From Roseicyclus sp. (lineage in GTDB: Bacteria > Pseudomonadota > Alphaproteobacteria > Rhodobacterales > Rhodobacteraceae): 64,000 nucleotides of DNA. The notes beneath the pieces were generated by a model, which saw only the letters and a list, made by a program, of their open reading frames with translations, did not search any database and was not told the origin of the DNA. The stretch covers positions 145,110 to 209,109 of the forward strand of contig JAGYJU010000018.1 of the NCBI GenBank assembly GCA_018401965.1, written 5' to 3'. Shown here piece after piece: positions 40,221 to 51,026 of the stretch (positions are counted from its first letter, which is position 1; each line of letters begins with the position of its first letter). A program made the position numbers and the translations under genes.

Positions 40221-42365
40221 TTACCCGGCCTTCAGTTCCAGGCGCCGCGCATGCAGCACCGGTTCGGTATAGCCCGAGGGCTGTTCACGGCCCTTGAACA
40301 CCAGGTCGCAGGCGGCGGCAAAGGCGATGCCGTTATAGCCCGGCGCCATCGGCGTGTAGCTGGCATCGCCCGCATTCTGGCGATCGACCACCTCGGCCAT
40401 GCGGCGCAGGATCTCCATCACCTGTGTTTCCGACACCACGCCATGATGCAGCCAATTGGCGATATGCTGCGCCGAAATCCGGCAGGTGGCGCGGTCTTCC
40501 ATCAGGGCCACGTCATGGATGTCGGGTACCTTGGAACAGCCGACACCGGCATCGATCCAGCGCACCACATAGCCCAGGATACCCTGGGCGTTGTTTTCCA
40601 CCTCGCGCGCGATCTGCGCCTGGGTCCAGCGGCGGTAATTGGCCATCGGGATATCAAGGATCGCGGTGACATAGGCGCGGCGGCCACCGGCCAGAAGCTT
40701 GTCCTGCACCGCCGCCACATTGACCTGGTGGTAATGCAGGCTGTGCAGCGTCGCGGCCGTGGGCGATGGCACCCAGGCGCAATTGGCGCCCGCGCGGGGA
40801 TGTTCGATCTTGACCTCGAGCATCTCGGCCATGGCATCGGGCTTGGCCCACATGCCCTTGCCGATCTGCGCCCGGCCCTTCAGGCCGCATTCCAGACCGA
40901 TGTCGACATTCTGGTTTTCATAGGCCGCGATCCAGCTTTTGCGCTTGATGAAATCCTTGCGCGAAAACGGCCCTGCCTCCATCGAGGTGTGGATCTCGTC
41001 GCCGGTGCGGTCAAGAAAGCCGGTGTTGATGAAGGCCACGCGGTGCTTGGCCGCGCGGATGCATTCCTTGAGATTGACGGTCGTGCGGCGTTCCTCGTCC
41101 ATCACGCCCAGTTTGACCGTGTAGCGCGGCAGGCCCAGCACCTCTTCGACCTTCGTGAAGGTCTCGTCGGCAAAGGCCACTTCCTCGGGGCCGTGCATCT
41201 TGGGCTTGACCACGTAGACCGACCCGGCATGGCTGTTGCGCAGCCCCGCGTCCTTTTTCAGGTCATGCATCGCGATCAGGACCGTGATCATCGCGTCCAT
41301 CAGCCCTTCGAACACCTCGGACCCGTCTTCCAGCCGGATCGCGGGGTTGGTCATCAGGTGGCCGACGTTGCGCACCAGCATCAGCGCGCGGCCCTTGACC
41401 TCGACCGCGCGGCCATCGGGGGCGGTATAGGCCAGATCGGGGGCCAGCGCGCGGGTCATGGTCTGGCCCGCCTTGTCGAAGGTTTCCGTCAGATCGCCGC
41501 GCATCAGGCCAAGCCAGTTGCCATAGGCCAGCACCTTGTCCTCGGCATCGACGCAGGCCACGCTGTCTTCGCAATCCATGATCGCGGAGACCGCCGCCTC
41601 CATCCGCACATCGGCCAAGCCCGCCTGGTCGCGCGACCCGATGGGATGGGTGCGGTCGAAGACCAGTTCGACATGCAGCCCGTTATTGACCAGAAGCACC
41701 CGGTCGGGCGCCTTGGGATGGCCCACATAGCCCGCGAACTTGGCGGGGGCTTCCAGCGGCTTGTCGTCGATCAGCAATTGCCCCCGGTCGACGTGATAGC
41801 GCCGCGCATCGGCGTGGGAATGGCCCTCGATCGGAAAGGCCTGGTCCAGGAAGACCCGCGCGCGCGCCACGACCCGTGCGCCGCGCCCCCGGTCATAGCC
41901 CCCCGGCTTGGGCAGGCTGCCCATGGCATCGGTGCCGTAGAACGCATCATAGAGGCTGCCCCAGCGGGCATTGGCGGCGTTCAGCGCGAAGCGCGCATTG
42001 GTGATCGGCACCACAAGCTGCGGCCCGGCAACGGTGGCGATTTCCGGGTCGATCCGGTCGGTGTCGATGGAAAACGCCCCGCCCTCGGGCAGAAGATAGC
42101 CGATGTCGCGCAGAAACGTCTCGTAGGCGTCGGCGTCATGGGGCTGGCCACGGCGGGCGATGTGCCAGCCATCAATCTTGTCCTGAAGCGTCTTTCGCTT
42201 GTCCAAAAGCGCCCGGTTCTTGGGGGCAAACCCGTGCAACAGGTCCGAGAACCCATCCCAGAACGCGGCCGCATCCATCCCGCTGCCGGGCAAGGCCTGC
42301 TGTTCCAAAAAATCTGCCAGGCTTGGCGCCACTTGCAAACGTCCGCGTGTCACATAGTCGGCCAT
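40221..42365 (-). CDS. glcB: Malate synthase G
   Basis: Condenses glyoxylate with acetyl-CoA to malate. From ATG 42365 it has 714 residues, the normal single-chain GlcB length. Signature [13 protein letters not shown] is present, together with the TIM-barrel segments [27 protein letters not shown] and GLWAKPDAM. The ATG is preceded by GAGGGGG. An upstream extension of the same frame runs antisense to the Hint gene and is non-coding. A candidate promoter lies 70-96 bases upstream. Confidence 0.97.
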   Translation of the reverse strand: MADYVTRGRLQVAPSLADFLEQQALPGSGMDAAAFWDGFSDLLHGFAPKNRALLDKRKTLQDKIDGWHIARRGQPHDADAYETFLRDIGYLLPEGGAFSIDTDRIDPEIATVAGPQLVVPITNARFALNAANARWGSLYDAFYGTDAMGSLPKPGGYDRGRGARVVARARVFLDQAFPIEGHSHADARRYHVDRGQLLIDDKPLEAPAKFAGYVGHPKAPDRVLLVNNGLHVELVFDRTHPIGSRDQAGLADVRMEAAVSAIMDCEDSVACVDAEDKVLAYGNWLGLMRGDLTETFDKAGQTMTRALAPDLAYTAPDGRAVEVKGRALMLVRNVGHLMTNPAIRLEDGSEVFEGLMDAMITVLIAMHDLKKDAGLRNSHAGSVYVVKPKMHGPEEVAFADETFTKVEEVLGLPRYTVKLGVMDEERRTTVNLKECIRAAKHRVAFINTGFLDRTGDEIHTSMEAGPFSRKDFIKRKSWIAAYENQNVDIGLECGLKGRAQIGKGMWAKPDAMAEMLEVKIEHPRAGANCAWVPSPTAATLHSLHYHQVNVAAVQDKLLAGGRRAYVTAILDIPMANYRRWTQAQIAREVENNAQGILGYVVRWIDAGVGCSKVPDIHDVALMEDRATCRISAQHIANWLHHGVVSETQVMEILRRMAEVVDRQNAGDASYTPMAPGYNGIAFAAACDLVFKGREQPSGYTEPVLHARRLELKAG

Positions 42366-42432
42366 GCCGATCACCCCCTCGATGCTGCCCCGTGCGGTCG
42401 GCATTCCGCAGCATACCGACCCGCTCTGCTGC

Positions 42433-42461
42433 GGATTACGAAAAAAGTTTCCGATCGGCAA
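42433..42461 (-). promoter_or_regulatory. Candidate glcB promoter
   Basis: On the minus strand TTGCCG (42461-42456) and TAATCC (42438-42433) are separated by 17 bases. This AT-rich patch lies 68 bases before the glcB start. It matches sigma-70 spacing but both boxes are imperfect. Confidence 0.35.
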
Positions 42462-42496
42462 CAGGCTGCGGTCAGGTTTTTTGACCAATGCGGCAG

Positions 42497-43384
42497 TTAA
42501 CCAAGGTAGCGCAGGGCGTCCTGCACCGACAGGCGGGGGTGGATCGGGGCCGCCGGCAAGACATGGCCGCTGGGCCAGTCGGCGGGGCGGGCTGCCCATG
42601 CCATGTCTTGCGCCCAAAGACTTTCGCAGGGCAGGCCATGGGCATAGATCACCGCATGCCCGGGCAGCAAAAGCTGGTGCCAGGTGACCAAGGCGCCGAA
42701 ATCGCGCGTGGCCTGACCGGTCGCCTCCAGCGCCACCGCCGGGATCAGAACCGGCCCGTCCGGCGTGTCGATCTTGACGCCTTGCGCCGCCGCCAGCAGA
42801 AGATCGTCGGTCAGCCCCAAAAGCCCGCGGCGCAGCCGCACCGGGGCGGCAAGCCCGCGCGCGGGCAGGGTTTGCACCCCGTGCCACAGCACCGGCTGGA
42901 ACCCCGCGCTTTCGGTCCAGACCTTTTGACCGACGGCGATGTCCTCCACCGGGCGTTTGCCCGCCTCCGACAACAGGCGGGTGCCCCCGGCAAAGCCCCC
43001 CGGCAGCGCGCCGCCCACCGCCCCGACGGGAAGCGACAGCTGGAAGGCTTGTCCGGGCCGAAGCGGCAAGGCGCAGGCAATCACCGTCAGCGCCGCCCCC
43101 CCGGCGCCCGGATCGCCCACCAGGTGACCGACAAGCCGGAGGGCGCGCGCATGATCGACCAGCGTCCAGATCGCCCGCACCGGTTCGCTCACCGCGAAAT
43201 CCCGGCCCGCCAGGCGCAGCGGATGGGCGAGGGCCGCGCCATCCAGCGTCATGACCACGGGTTCGGCGGCGCGGGTCAAGGTCACGGTCAGGCGGGTTGC
43301 CGCCTGCACTGCCGCAACCGGATCAGCGGGAAAATCCCTACCGAAATCGGCAAGGCGATACGCATAGAACCTGTCTTGGGTCAT
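42497..43384 (-). CDS. Hint-domain-containing protein
   Basis: A 295-residue protein whose C-terminal half (about 133-290) is a Hedgehog/Intein (Hint) fold as seen in many Rhodobacterales proteins: [27 protein letters not shown], then WHGVQTL and [18 protein letters not shown]. The usual catalytic Cys/Ser at the splice start is not seen; a Thr follows GG. The N-terminal 130 residues are a beta-rich domain of unknown role. Such Hint domains often lie at the end of secreted repeat proteins, but here the protein is short. Confidence 0.83.
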   Translation of the reverse strand: MTQDRFYAYRLADFGRDFPADPVAAVQAATRLTVTLTRAAEPVVMTLDGAALAHPLRLAGRDFAVSEPVRAIWTLVDHARALRLVGHLVGDPGAGGAALTVIACALPLRPGQAFQLSLPVGAVGGALPGGFAGGTRLLSEAGKRPVEDIAVGQKVWTESAGFQPVLWHGVQTLPARGLAAPVRLRRGLLGLTDDLLLAAAQGVKIDTPDGPVLIPAVALEATGQATRDFGALVTWHQLLLPGHAVIYAHGLPCESLWAQDMAWAARPADWPSGHVLPAAPIHPRLSVQDALRYLG

Positions 43385-43425
43385 GATTCACGCCAATGGC
43401 GCGCAAAGATGCGCGCCGGTCCCCC

Positions 43426-43596
43426 TTACGCTTTGGGATGTTTTGCCCCGTCACCTGGTCGGGCATCCCGGCACCTGTGCGAACAATACCGCACCTCGTC
43501 CCAAACCTTTTCCCACTTCTTGCGCCAGGTAAAGGGCCGGCCACAGGTGACACAGGTCTTTTGAGGCAGATCGGATTTCTTGCGCATGCGTCCCAT
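43426..43596 (-). CDS. DUF2256 zinc-finger-like protein
   Basis: A 56-residue protein with two CxxC-type pairs (CVTCGRPF and YCSHRCRD) around the DUF2256 block [13 protein letters not shown]. It lies 44 bases after the photolyase stop on the same strand. DUF2256 genes often neighbour photolyase/cryptochrome genes, so a shared role in light-dependent repair or signalling is inferred. Two ATGs (43596 and 43587) are possible; neither has a strong ribosome site. Confidence 0.85.
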   Translation of the reverse strand: MGRMRKKSDLPQKTCVTCGRPFTWRKKWEKVWDEVRYCSHRCRDARPGDGAKHPKA

Positions 43597-43640
43597 GGCG
43601 GTCGATCTAGCCTGCCGCATCGCGCGCGCCAGTGGGCCGA

Positions 43641-45182
43641 TCACAGATCGAGGCGCAGCTGCGGATCAGATGCCGATGGCGCCCGGCGGCGCGGCGCGCG
43701 GTCATTGACGAAATGCCGCCCCGCGCCGCCGTCCTTGCGGCTGGCGTGCTTGTGGATGATCCGCGCCGCCTCGGACTGGAAGGCATCGCCGCGCCGCACC
43801 GCCCAGACCGTGTCGCGCGCCGCGCGCGCCGCGGCGGCGACATCGACGATGGGCGCGGGGTATCGCTTGCCCAACAGGCGCGGCGCCTCCGGCCAGGCCC
43901 ACGGGGTTTGCAGAAAGCCATCGGGCAGGTCGCGCAATTCCGGGCACCAGAGCCGGGTAAAGGCCCCGGTCGGGTCCTGATCCAGCCCCTGTTTGACGGG
44001 GTTGTAGATGCGCACCGTGTTCATGCCGGTCGTGCCCGATTGCATCTGCATCTGCGACCAGTGGATGCCCGGTTCGTAATCGGTGAACAGCCGCGCCAAG
44101 TGCGGGCCGGTGGCGCGCCAATCCAGCCAAAGCTGGTAACTGGCCACCGACACGAGCATCGCGCGCATCCGGAAATTGAGCCAGCCCGTGGCCGCCAGAG
44201 ACCGCATGCAGGCATCGACAAAGGGCAGCCCGGTTTCGCCCTTTTCCCAGGCCGCCAGCCGCGCGGCATCGGGCGTGGCGGGCCGCAGATGTTCATAGGC
44301 GGAATGCAGGCAGCGGTATTCCAGCGCGGGCTGATCTTCCAGCTTTTGGATGAAATGGTCACGCCAGGCGAGCCGCGCCTCGAAGCTTTGCATCGCACCC
44401 GACCAACCTTCGCGCGTGCCCTTGGCCTGCCGCTTGCGATCGGCCGCCGCCTGCGCCACGGCGCGCGGGCTGATCGTGCCCCAGGCCAGGTGCGGCGACA
44501 GGCGCGAACAGGCCATCGCCCCGTCAAGCGGCGATGACATGGCGCGGCGATAGGTCTGGCCTCGGGTATCCAGGAACGACGCCAGCAGCGCCTCGGCCTC
44601 ACCCCGCCCGCCCTTTTGCCGCTTGGGGCAGGGGTCGAAGGGCAGGCCAAGATCACGTGCCTCAGCGATCGGGCCATGATCAAGGGCAAAGCCTTGCAGC
44701 GCCACGGGCGTCGCGACCTGGCCCGCGCGGATCGCGCGGTCGCGCCGCGCGGCCCAACCATCGCGCGCCGCCAACCGGCGCACCACGCCCAGTTGCGGCA
44801 GCTCGCGCCACTGCAGGCCATGGCCGCGCGCCCAGGCCGCCACGGCACGGTCGCGCCGATAGCTCCAGGCATTGCCGGTTTCCTCGAGGCTGACGATGTC
44901 GCGGATACCGGTCTGGGCGCACAGCGCGGCAAGCACCGCCACCGCATCACCCTGTCGCACGATCAGCGGCGCGCCAAGCCGGGCCAGATCATCCCGCAGG
45001 CTGCCAAGGCTTTCGGCCACGAAACGCCACTGCCGCGCCGAGGCATCGGGCTCTGCCCAAGCCGCTGGTTCCACGATGAAAAGCGGCAGGATGCGGCCAC
45101 CACGCAGGGCGGCATCGGCCAGCGCAGGGTTATCCTGCACCCGCAGATCGCGCTTGAACCAAACAAGAACATCCGTGCCCAT
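43641..45182 (-). CDS. Cryptochrome/photolyase family flavoprotein
   Basis: A 513-residue FAD protein for light-driven DNA repair or sensing. The N-terminal antenna domain starts [17 protein letters not shown]. The FAD-binding domain includes [30 protein letters not shown] and [21 protein letters not shown]. The late segment [21 protein letters not shown] differs from classical E. coli PhrB, so CPD, 6-4 or signalling type is open. A proline/arginine-rich C-terminal tail is present. It is followed by DUF2256. Confidence 0.92.
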   Translation of the reverse strand: MGTDVLVWFKRDLRVQDNPALADAALRGGRILPLFIVEPAAWAEPDASARQWRFVAESLGSLRDDLARLGAPLIVRQGDAVAVLAALCAQTGIRDIVSLEETGNAWSYRRDRAVAAWARGHGLQWRELPQLGVVRRLAARDGWAARRDRAIRAGQVATPVALQGFALDHGPIAEARDLGLPFDPCPKRQKGGRGEAEALLASFLDTRGQTYRRAMSSPLDGAMACSRLSPHLAWGTISPRAVAQAAADRKRQAKGTREGWSGAMQSFEARLAWRDHFIQKLEDQPALEYRCLHSAYEHLRPATPDAARLAAWEKGETGLPFVDACMRSLAATGWLNFRMRAMLVSVASYQLWLDWRATGPHLARLFTDYEPGIHWSQMQMQSGTTGMNTVRIYNPVKQGLDQDPTGAFTRLWCPELRDLPDGFLQTPWAWPEAPRLLGKRYPAPIVDVAAAARAARDTVWAVRRGDAFQSEAARIIHKHASRKDGGAGRHFVNDRAPRRRAPSASDPQLRLDL

Positions 45183-45239
45183 GGCCGGGCAGATAGCAGG
45201 CCTGTCGCGGCTGTCAAAGCCCTTTGCGGGCGGCTTGCG

Positions 45240-45419
45240 TCAATCGCCCACGCCGGGGGCGCTATAGCCCGCGGCAGCCGGATCATCGGCCTTGGTCACT
45301 TGCCAGGCGAGAAAGCCCGCAAGCATCAGGGCGGCCACAACGATCAGGCCGCGCAACATGGTCAGAACCGGTTTGTGGCGGCGTTCCTGTTTTTCGACAT
45401 TCGTGCTGGGGGCGGACAT
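45240..45419 (-). CDS. Small single-helix membrane protein
   Basis: A 59-residue protein with a charged N-terminus (NVEKQERRHKPVLTML) and one membrane helix (LRGLIVVAALMLAGFLAW). A short soluble C-terminus ends in GYSAPGVGD. AGGAG lies 6-7 bases before the ATG at 45419. The family is not recognised. It is upstream of the photolyase on the same strand and divergent from pepN. Confidence 0.7.
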   Translation of the reverse strand: MSAPSTNVEKQERRHKPVLTMLRGLIVVAALMLAGFLAWQVTKADDPAAAGYSAPGVGD

Positions 45420-45604
45420 TGCTGTCTCCTTTCGGCTTGGTGTCGATGGCGGCGCGGGGCCGATTGCCCGGCGCGCGTGACCTACCACCTATGACCGAAT
45501 GCCGCGCGATCAAGCCTTGCCCCCGGCCTGGTCCCGCCCGCGCCTTGCACCGGGCGCCCGGCCCCCCTAGCCTTGGCGGCGCACAGCCGCCGCAAGGAGC
45601 GATG

Positions 45605-48205
45605 ATGAAAGACGCAAGCCCGCAGCCGATCCGCCTGGCCGATTACCGCCCGCCCTCGCACCTGGTCGAGGCGGTGGATCTGACCTTTCGCCTGGCCCCC
45701 GATGCGACCCGCGTGCAGTCCAAGATCCGGTTTCGGCCCAACCCCGTAGGCTTGGACAATGGCAATCTGCGGCTCGATGGCGAAGGGCTGCGCCTGATCC
45801 ATGCCGCCATCGACGGTGTCCCGCTGACAGCGCTGGATTACCTGTTGACCGCCGAAGGGCTGACCGTGCCCGCCGAACGCCTGCCCGAGGGGGATTTCAC
45901 CTGGGAGGCCGAGGTGGAGATCGACCCTCAGGGCAACACCGCGCTGGAAGGGCTCTACATGTCGGGCGGCATGTATTGCACCCAATGCGAGGCGCAGGGA
46001 TTTCGCAAGATCACATTCTACCCCGACCGCCCCGATGTGATGGCGCCCTTCACCGTCCGGGTGGAAAGCGACCTGCCGGTGCTCTTGTCCAATGGCAACC
46101 CGGGGGCCCAAGGGCCCGGCTGGGCCGAATGGCACGACCCCTGGCCGAAACCGGCCTACCTGTTCGCGCTGGTCGCGGGCGACCTGGTGGCGCATGGCGA
46201 CAGCTTTACCACCATGTCGGGGCGCGAGGTGACGCTCAACATCTGGGTGCGCAAGGGCGATGAAGACAAATGCGCCTATGCGATGGATGCGCTGAAACGC
46301 TCGATGCGCTGGGATGAAGAGGTGTATGGGCGCGAATACGACTTGGACATTTTCAACATTGTTGCCGTCGATGACTTCAACATGGGCGCGATGGAGAACA
46401 AGGGGTTGAACATCTTCAACTCCAAATACGTGCTCGCCTCGCCGCAGACGGCGACGGACCGCGATTACGATTTCATCGAAAGCATCGTGGCGCATGAATA
46501 TTTCCACAACTGGACCGGCAACCGCATCACCTGCCGCGACTGGTTCCAGCTGTGCCTCAAGGAGGGGTTGACCGTCTATCGCGACCAGCAGTTCAGCGCC
46601 GACACCCGTGGCGCGGCCGTCAAGCGGATCGAGGATGTGCTGCAACTGCGCGCGCGCCAGTTCCGCGAGGACGCAGGGCCCTTGGCCCATAACGTGCGCC
46701 CCGACAGCTACGTGGAAATCAACAATTTCTACACCGCGACGGTCTATGAAAAAGGTGCCGAGCTGATCGGCATGTTGCACCGCATCGTCGGCGCGCCGGA
46801 TTACCGCGCGGCGCTCGATGACTATTTCGACCGCCATGACGGGCAGGCCTGCACCATCGAGGATTGGCTGGATGTGTTCCAGGACGTGACCGGCCGCGAC
46901 CTGTCGCAATTCAAGCGCTGGTATACGCAGGCAGGCACCCCGCGCCTGTCGGCCGAATGGCAGGTCGCGGGCGCGCGGTTGACCCTGACCTTGCGCCAGA
47001 GCGTGCCGGCAACCCCGGGCCAGCCGCTGAAGGAACCGGTGGTGATCCCGGTGGTGATGGGCATCCTGGCGCCGGATGGGGCGGAATTGCTGCCAGAGAC
47101 GACGGTGATCCTCGATCGCCGCGAAAGCGTGCTGGATTTCGACCTTGCCGCCATGGCGCGGCAGGCGGGCACGGCCCTGCCCGCGCGGGTGATCCCGTCG
47201 CTGTTGCGGGGGTTTTCCGCCCCCGTCATCCTCGATGCCGCCCTGTCGCGCGACGACCGGCTGGTGTTGCTGGCCCATGACCGCGACCCGTTCAACCGCT
47301 GGGAGGCCGGGCGCAGCCTGATGCGCGAAACGCTGATGGGCCTGTTGACGGGCGGCGCGCCCGACCCGGCCTTGTTCGCGGCGCTGGACCGGGTGCTGGG
47401 CGACGAGGGTCTTGACCCGGCGTTCCGCGCGCTGGCCCTTGCCCTGCCCTCCGAGGATGACATGGCGCAGGCCGCCCATGACGCGGGCCTGGTGCCCGAC
47501 CCGACCGCGATCCACGCCACCCGCACGGCATTCCAGGCCGCGATGGCGCAGGCGCTTCGGGCCAGGCTCGGCGCGCTCTACGACGCGATGGACCCCGGCC
47601 CGACCTATAGCCCCGATGCGGATCAGGCCGCGCGGCGTGCCTTGCGCAACGCGGCGCTGATGCTTCTCACCCGGATCGAGGGGCCGGCGCGGGCCCGCGC
47701 GCAGTATGACACGGCCAGCAACATGACCGACGAGATCGCCGCCTTCACCGCCCTGTTGGAGGCGGGCGACACGGGCGTGGCGGCGCGGTTCCATGACCGC
47801 TGGAAAGACGACCGGCTGGTGATGGACAAGTGGTTCATGGCGCAGGTGGCCCATGCCACCCCGCACGAGGCGGTGGCGGTGGCCGCGCGGCTGACGGAAC
47901 ATGCGCTGTTCGACTGGACCAATCCCAACCGCTTCCGGTCGGTGATCGGGGGGCTGACATCGGGCAACCCTGCGGGGTTCCACGACCCGTCGGGTGCGGG
48001 CTACCGCTTCCTGGCCGATTGGCTGATCCGGCTGGATGGCAAGAACCCCCAGACCGCCGCGCGGATGTCGACCGCCTTCGAGACATGGGCGCGCTATGAC
48101 GCCGACCGGCAAGACCTGATGCGCGCCGAGCTGGACCGGATCGCGGCAACCGCCGGGCTGAGCCGCGACCTGTCGGAAATGGTGGCACGCATGCGCGGCG
48201 CCTGA
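45605..48205 (+). CDS. pepN: Aminopeptidase N
   Basis: Zinc metalloaminopeptidase of family M1. It has 866 residues, the usual length. The exopeptidase motif GAMENKGLN and zinc motif HEYFHNWTGNRITCRDWFQLCLKE (HEXXH plus downstream E) are intact. The C-terminal helical domain starts at about 540. Two adjacent ATGs occur at 45602 and 45605; the second has AGGAG at 5-base spacing and was chosen. It is cytoplasmic in family members. A hairpin follows the stop. Confidence 0.97.
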   Translation: MKDASPQPIRLADYRPPSHLVEAVDLTFRLAPDATRVQSKIRFRPNPVGLDNGNLRLDGEGLRLIHAAIDGVPLTALDYLLTAEGLTVPAERLPEGDFTWEAEVEIDPQGNTALEGLYMSGGMYCTQCEAQGFRKITFYPDRPDVMAPFTVRVESDLPVLLSNGNPGAQGPGWAEWHDPWPKPAYLFALVAGDLVAHGDSFTTMSGREVTLNIWVRKGDEDKCAYAMDALKRSMRWDEEVYGREYDLDIFNIVAVDDFNMGAMENKGLNIFNSKYVLASPQTATDRDYDFIESIVAHEYFHNWTGNRITCRDWFQLCLKEGLTVYRDQQFSADTRGAAVKRIEDVLQLRARQFREDAGPLAHNVRPDSYVEINNFYTATVYEKGAELIGMLHRIVGAPDYRAALDDYFDRHDGQACTIEDWLDVFQDVTGRDLSQFKRWYTQAGTPRLSAEWQVAGARLTLTLRQSVPATPGQPLKEPVVIPVVMGILAPDGAELLPETTVILDRRESVLDFDLAAMARQAGTALPARVIPSLLRGFSAPVILDAALSRDDRLVLLAHDRDPFNRWEAGRSLMRETLMGLLTGGAPDPALFAALDRVLGDEGLDPAFRALALALPSEDDMAQAAHDAGLVPDPTAIHATRTAFQAAMAQALRARLGALYDAMDPGPTYSPDADQAARRALRNAALMLLTRIEGPARARAQYDTASNMTDEIAAFTALLEAGDTGVAARFHDRWKDDRLVMDKWFMAQVAHATPHEAVAVAARLTEHALFDWTNPNRFRSVIGGLTSGNPAGFHDPSGAGYRFLADWLIRLDGKNPQTAARMSTAFETWARYDADRQDLMRAELDRIAATAGLSRDLSEMVARMRGA

Positions 48206-48211
48206 TCCCCG

Positions 48212-48242
48212 GCACAGGGCCCCGTGGCGGGCGGGGCTGTGC
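48212..48242 (+). terminator. Hairpin downstream of pepN
   Basis: GCACAG...GCCCCG pairs with CGGGGC...TGTGC with a 2-base bulge, 7 bases after the pepN stop. No T tract follows; instead the 21-bp interspersed repeat begins at its foot. It may act as terminator or as the stem of the repeat unit. Confidence 0.4.
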
Positions 48243-48261
48243 GTATTTGGGGAAAGGTGAA
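48241..48261 (+). repeat. Interspersed 21-bp repeat, copy 2
   Basis: Matches copy 1 (13717-13737, minus strand) at 20 of 21 positions, differing only at base 10 (G instead of T). It lies in the gap between convergent pepN and the DUF1624 gene. Confidence 0.7.
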
Positions 48262-48265
48262 AGGG

Positions 48266-49019
48266 TCAGATCAGGCTTGCCAGCCAGACCAGGCTGATCA
48301 GCACCGGCTGGTGGATCAGGTAGACCGCAAGGCTGTGGCGACCGGGCCAGGCGATGATCTGCAGCGCGCGCGGGCCCCGCCAGCCCGCCAGCCGCGCCCA
48401 GAGGCCATGGCGCGCGGCCAGCCGCGCCGCCGCCATGCCGAACAGGACCGGGCCGAACCAGGGGAAGATCGGCAGGTAATCGACCGATTGCACCGCCGTG
48501 GCCTGAAGCCCGGTCCACCAGAACCAGGGCGCATCAAGCGCCGTGAACCGCGCCGCCTGCGGCACCCAGATCACGACGGCGCCCAGCCCGATCAGCGCCA
48601 GCGGCGGCAGGTGGCGCAGCGCCAGGCCCAAGAGACTGGCCACCGCGATGCAATGCAGGATGCCGAAAAAGATGAAGGCATCGGGCATTGCCGCATAGGT
48701 CACCGCCGTGATCGCCAGCGCCGCCGCCCCGATCATCGCCAGCCGCCGCCAAAAGCCGCGCCAGCGGATGCCGTTGCCATGGGCCAGCACAAGGCTGACA
48801 CCCACGAGAAACAGGAAACTGCCTGCCGTCAGATAGGCGAACCAGCGCCAGAATGGCTGTGATACGGTGCCGGGCGGGGCAAGGCCGAAAAGTTCCAGGT
48901 CGAAGGTGAAATGGAACACCGCCATGGCCAAAAGCGCAAGCGCGCGCGCCAGGTCGAGCGCGATGATCCGCCCGCCGCCCGCCCCCCTGCCCGCCCCTGT
49001 TTGCGTTGTCCTGTGTCAT
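48266..49019 (-). pseudogene. DUF1624 / heparan-alpha-glucosaminide N-acetyltransferase-like membrane protein, frameshifted near 48985
   Basis: A multi-pass membrane protein of the DUF1624 acyltransferase-like group. The body reads IIALDLARALALLAMAVFHFTFDLELFG and continues to PGRHSLAVYLIHQPVLI, the conserved C-terminal His motif. This frame has no start codon after its upstream stop. The ATG at 49019 (TQDNANRGG) is in another frame. Removing one base from the C6 run (48982-48987) joins them, giving 250 residues. This correction is a +1 insertion, unlike most others here. Confidence 0.8.
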
Positions 49020-49133
49020 GGGCGGACCCTAGCAAAGCGGCGCGGCCTTGCCCATGCGGCCCGTGTCATCCGGCGTGTCATCCGTCCTGTCATCTGTCAT
49101 CGCCGCGTCATGCAAAAAGCCCAAGATCGCACC

Positions 49134-50039
49134 ATGGAGATGGCATATCGCATCGACCCGCTGATCGTGGAACGCGCCCCCTGGATTGCCCGGCCGGGGC
49201 TTGGGGCGGCCATGGCGCGGCCCCTGTTGCACCGGGTGCTGGCCTATCCGCGCACGATCCAGATGGCCGAAAGCCTTGCGCCGCTGGAGGCGCGCGCGCT
49301 GATGCAAAAGGCCGCCCGGATGATCGCGCGCGATGTCGCTGTCAGCGGCCTCTCGCATGTGCCCACAAGCGGCCCGGCGCTGATCGTGGCCAATCATCCC
49401 ACGGGCATTGCCGATGGCCTGGTGTTGACCCGCATCCTGACCGCGCTGCGGCCCGATGCCTATTTCTACGCCAATGCCGATATCCTGCGGGTCTTGCCGC
49501 AGCTCGACAGCGTGATCGCACCGGTGGAATGGCGGCCCGAAAAGCGCAGCCATGCCAAGACGCGCGCCACCATGGCCTTTACCCGCAAGGCGGTGGCCGA
49601 GGGGCGGCTGGGGGTGATCTTTCCCTCGGGGCGGCTGGCCAAGCGGCACGGGCTGAGATTGCAGGAACGGCCCTGGATGGCCTCGGCGGCGATGATCGCG
49701 CGCAAGTTCGACCTGCCGGTGATCCCGGTACATCTGTCGGCGCATAATTCGGCCCTGTTTTACGCCTTTGACCTGATCCATCCCAGCCTGCGTGACATCA
49801 CCCTGTTTCACGAGACGTTGAACAAGGGGCGGATGCGGTACAGCGTGACCATCGGTGCGCCGATCCCCGGCGGCGATCTGCCCGCCTGTTCGCAGGCGTC
49901 CATCGCACAGCTTCGGCAGGCCACCTTGTCCCTGGCCCCGGCACCGCAGCTTGGCCTCGGCTGGCCCAAGGGCCGGTCCAAGGGCCCCATGTCGCGCAGC
50001 CCCGGCGAGGTCCGGCGCGGGCTTGGGCACGGCCTGTGA
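49134..50039 (+). CDS. Lysophospholipid (1-acylglycerol-3-phosphate type) acyltransferase
   Basis: A 301-residue PlsC-superfamily protein. The active-site block is ANHPTGIADGLVL, an H-x5-D form seen in the alphaproteobacterial GNPAT-like branch. Next come VEWRPEKRSHAKTRATMAFT and the FPSGRLAKRHG motif that holds the phosphate-binding glycine/arginine pair. Then LPVIPVHLSAHNS. No signal peptide. ATG 49134 is favoured over the next in-frame ATG at 49140. Acyl donor and acceptor are not readable from sequence. Confidence 0.88.
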   Translation: MEMAYRIDPLIVERAPWIARPGLGAAMARPLLHRVLAYPRTIQMAESLAPLEARALMQKAARMIARDVAVSGLSHVPTSGPALIVANHPTGIADGLVLTRILTALRPDAYFYANADILRVLPQLDSVIAPVEWRPEKRSHAKTRATMAFTRKAVAEGRLGVIFPSGRLAKRHGLRLQERPWMASAAMIARKFDLPVIPVHLSAHNSALFYAFDLIHPSLRDITLFHETLNKGRMRYSVTIGAPIPGGDLPACSQASIAQLRQATLSLAPAPQLGLGWPKGRSKGPMSRSPGEVRRGLGHGL

Positions 50040-50065
50040 CAGCGCCCCGGCACGGGGCGCAAGGA

Positions 50066-50938
50066 TCAGGGAAAGCCCGCCTGCGCGATCGCGCCCATGG
50101 GCCTGGCGGGACGGGGCACCGGCACGATCCGGCCCGCGCCCCCTGCGACATCCGGGCCGGGGCGCGCGCGCCCATCGGGCCGCATCACCGGTCGCATCGA
50201 GGGATGATCCTGCGCTTGGCAATAGTCTTGCGCGCGGACCCAGGCGCGCATGTCTTCGCGCTTGCGCTCTGAATGGAACGGCCCCCAATCGGCGGCCACA
50301 CCGCGCATGCCCTGCGCCACCACCCCGTCGCGCGGCACGGTCGCGGCCATGATCCGGATGCCACAGCGCAGGTTCGCCGGGCCGTCCAGCAACGCCTCGC
50401 CGGTGCCGACCGCGCAATTGCGCCAGCGCGCCGTGCCCGGGGCGATCTGCACAAGGCCGAACCATTGCCCGCCCCCGCCCACCGCCGTGGGGCGATGGGT
50501 GCTTTCATGCCAGGCCAGCGCCGACACGAGCCCGGCCCAAAACGCCGCCCGCTGGCCCGCATCTGCATCGGGGTAGCCGGGACACCAGGCCGCGATATCG
50601 CGCGGCACCACGTCGAGGAGCGGCGCCCCATGCCCGCGCAGCGCCGCCATCACCGCCACCGTCCAGCGGGCCCCCTGCGGGTGATCGTCCCAGGCAAGCC
50701 GGGGCATGGCCCAGACCTCGCGCGGCACCGGGCGCAGGCTGTTGGCGGGGGCAAGGCGGCTGGTGCCGGGGGACAGCGCGGGCGGCAGGGCGGCGGCGGT
50801 GGGCGCCAGCTGCATCTGCGCGGCGGTTGCCGCCCCGATCACGGGCGCGGCCAATCGCTCTTCGGCCAAGGCCGGAGGGGTCGACACAAGCCCGAACAGG
50901 GCCGCACTGATACACATCATAACGCCAAGCCGCGTCAT
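50066..50938 (-). CDS. Exported lytic-transglycosylase-like protein, copy B
   Basis: A 290-residue periplasmic protein with a Sec signal peptide (MMCISAALFGLVSTPPALA) and a goose-lysozyme/SLT-like domain. The likely catalytic Glu lies in ALAWHESTHRPTAVGGGGQWFGLVQI, followed by GEALLDGPANLRCGIRI and GVAADWGPFHSE. An extra proline/arginine-rich tail of about 50 residues follows the domain. GGGGAGGAG precedes the ATG at 50938. It is clearly paralogous to the lipoprotein encoded just upstream and lies 89 bases after it. Confidence 0.87.
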   Translation of the reverse strand: MTRLGVMMCISAALFGLVSTPPALAEERLAAPVIGAATAAQMQLAPTAAALPPALSPGTSRLAPANSLRPVPREVWAMPRLAWDDHPQGARWTVAVMAALRGHGAPLLDVVPRDIAAWCPGYPDADAGQRAAFWAGLVSALAWHESTHRPTAVGGGGQWFGLVQIAPGTARWRNCAVGTGEALLDGPANLRCGIRIMAATVPRDGVVAQGMRGVAADWGPFHSERKREDMRAWVRAQDYCQAQDHPSMRPVMRPDGRARPGPDVAGGAGRIVPVPRPARPMGAIAQAGFP

Positions 50939-51026
50939 GCGTCTCCTCCCCAGGCAGTACGCATGGCGTGACCCTGCCCTCGGGCAGCGCACATGGCAAG
51001 AAAAACAACCGCTGCCGCGGATGAAT

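Noticed and set aside
39597..42500. Very long open frame on the plus strand opposite glcG and glcB
   Set aside because: It lies antisense to two clear genes and its translation is a composition artefact without motifs.
45482..48112. Long minus-strand open frame opposite pepN
   Set aside because: Shadow of pepN codon bias; no ribosome site or recognisable domain.
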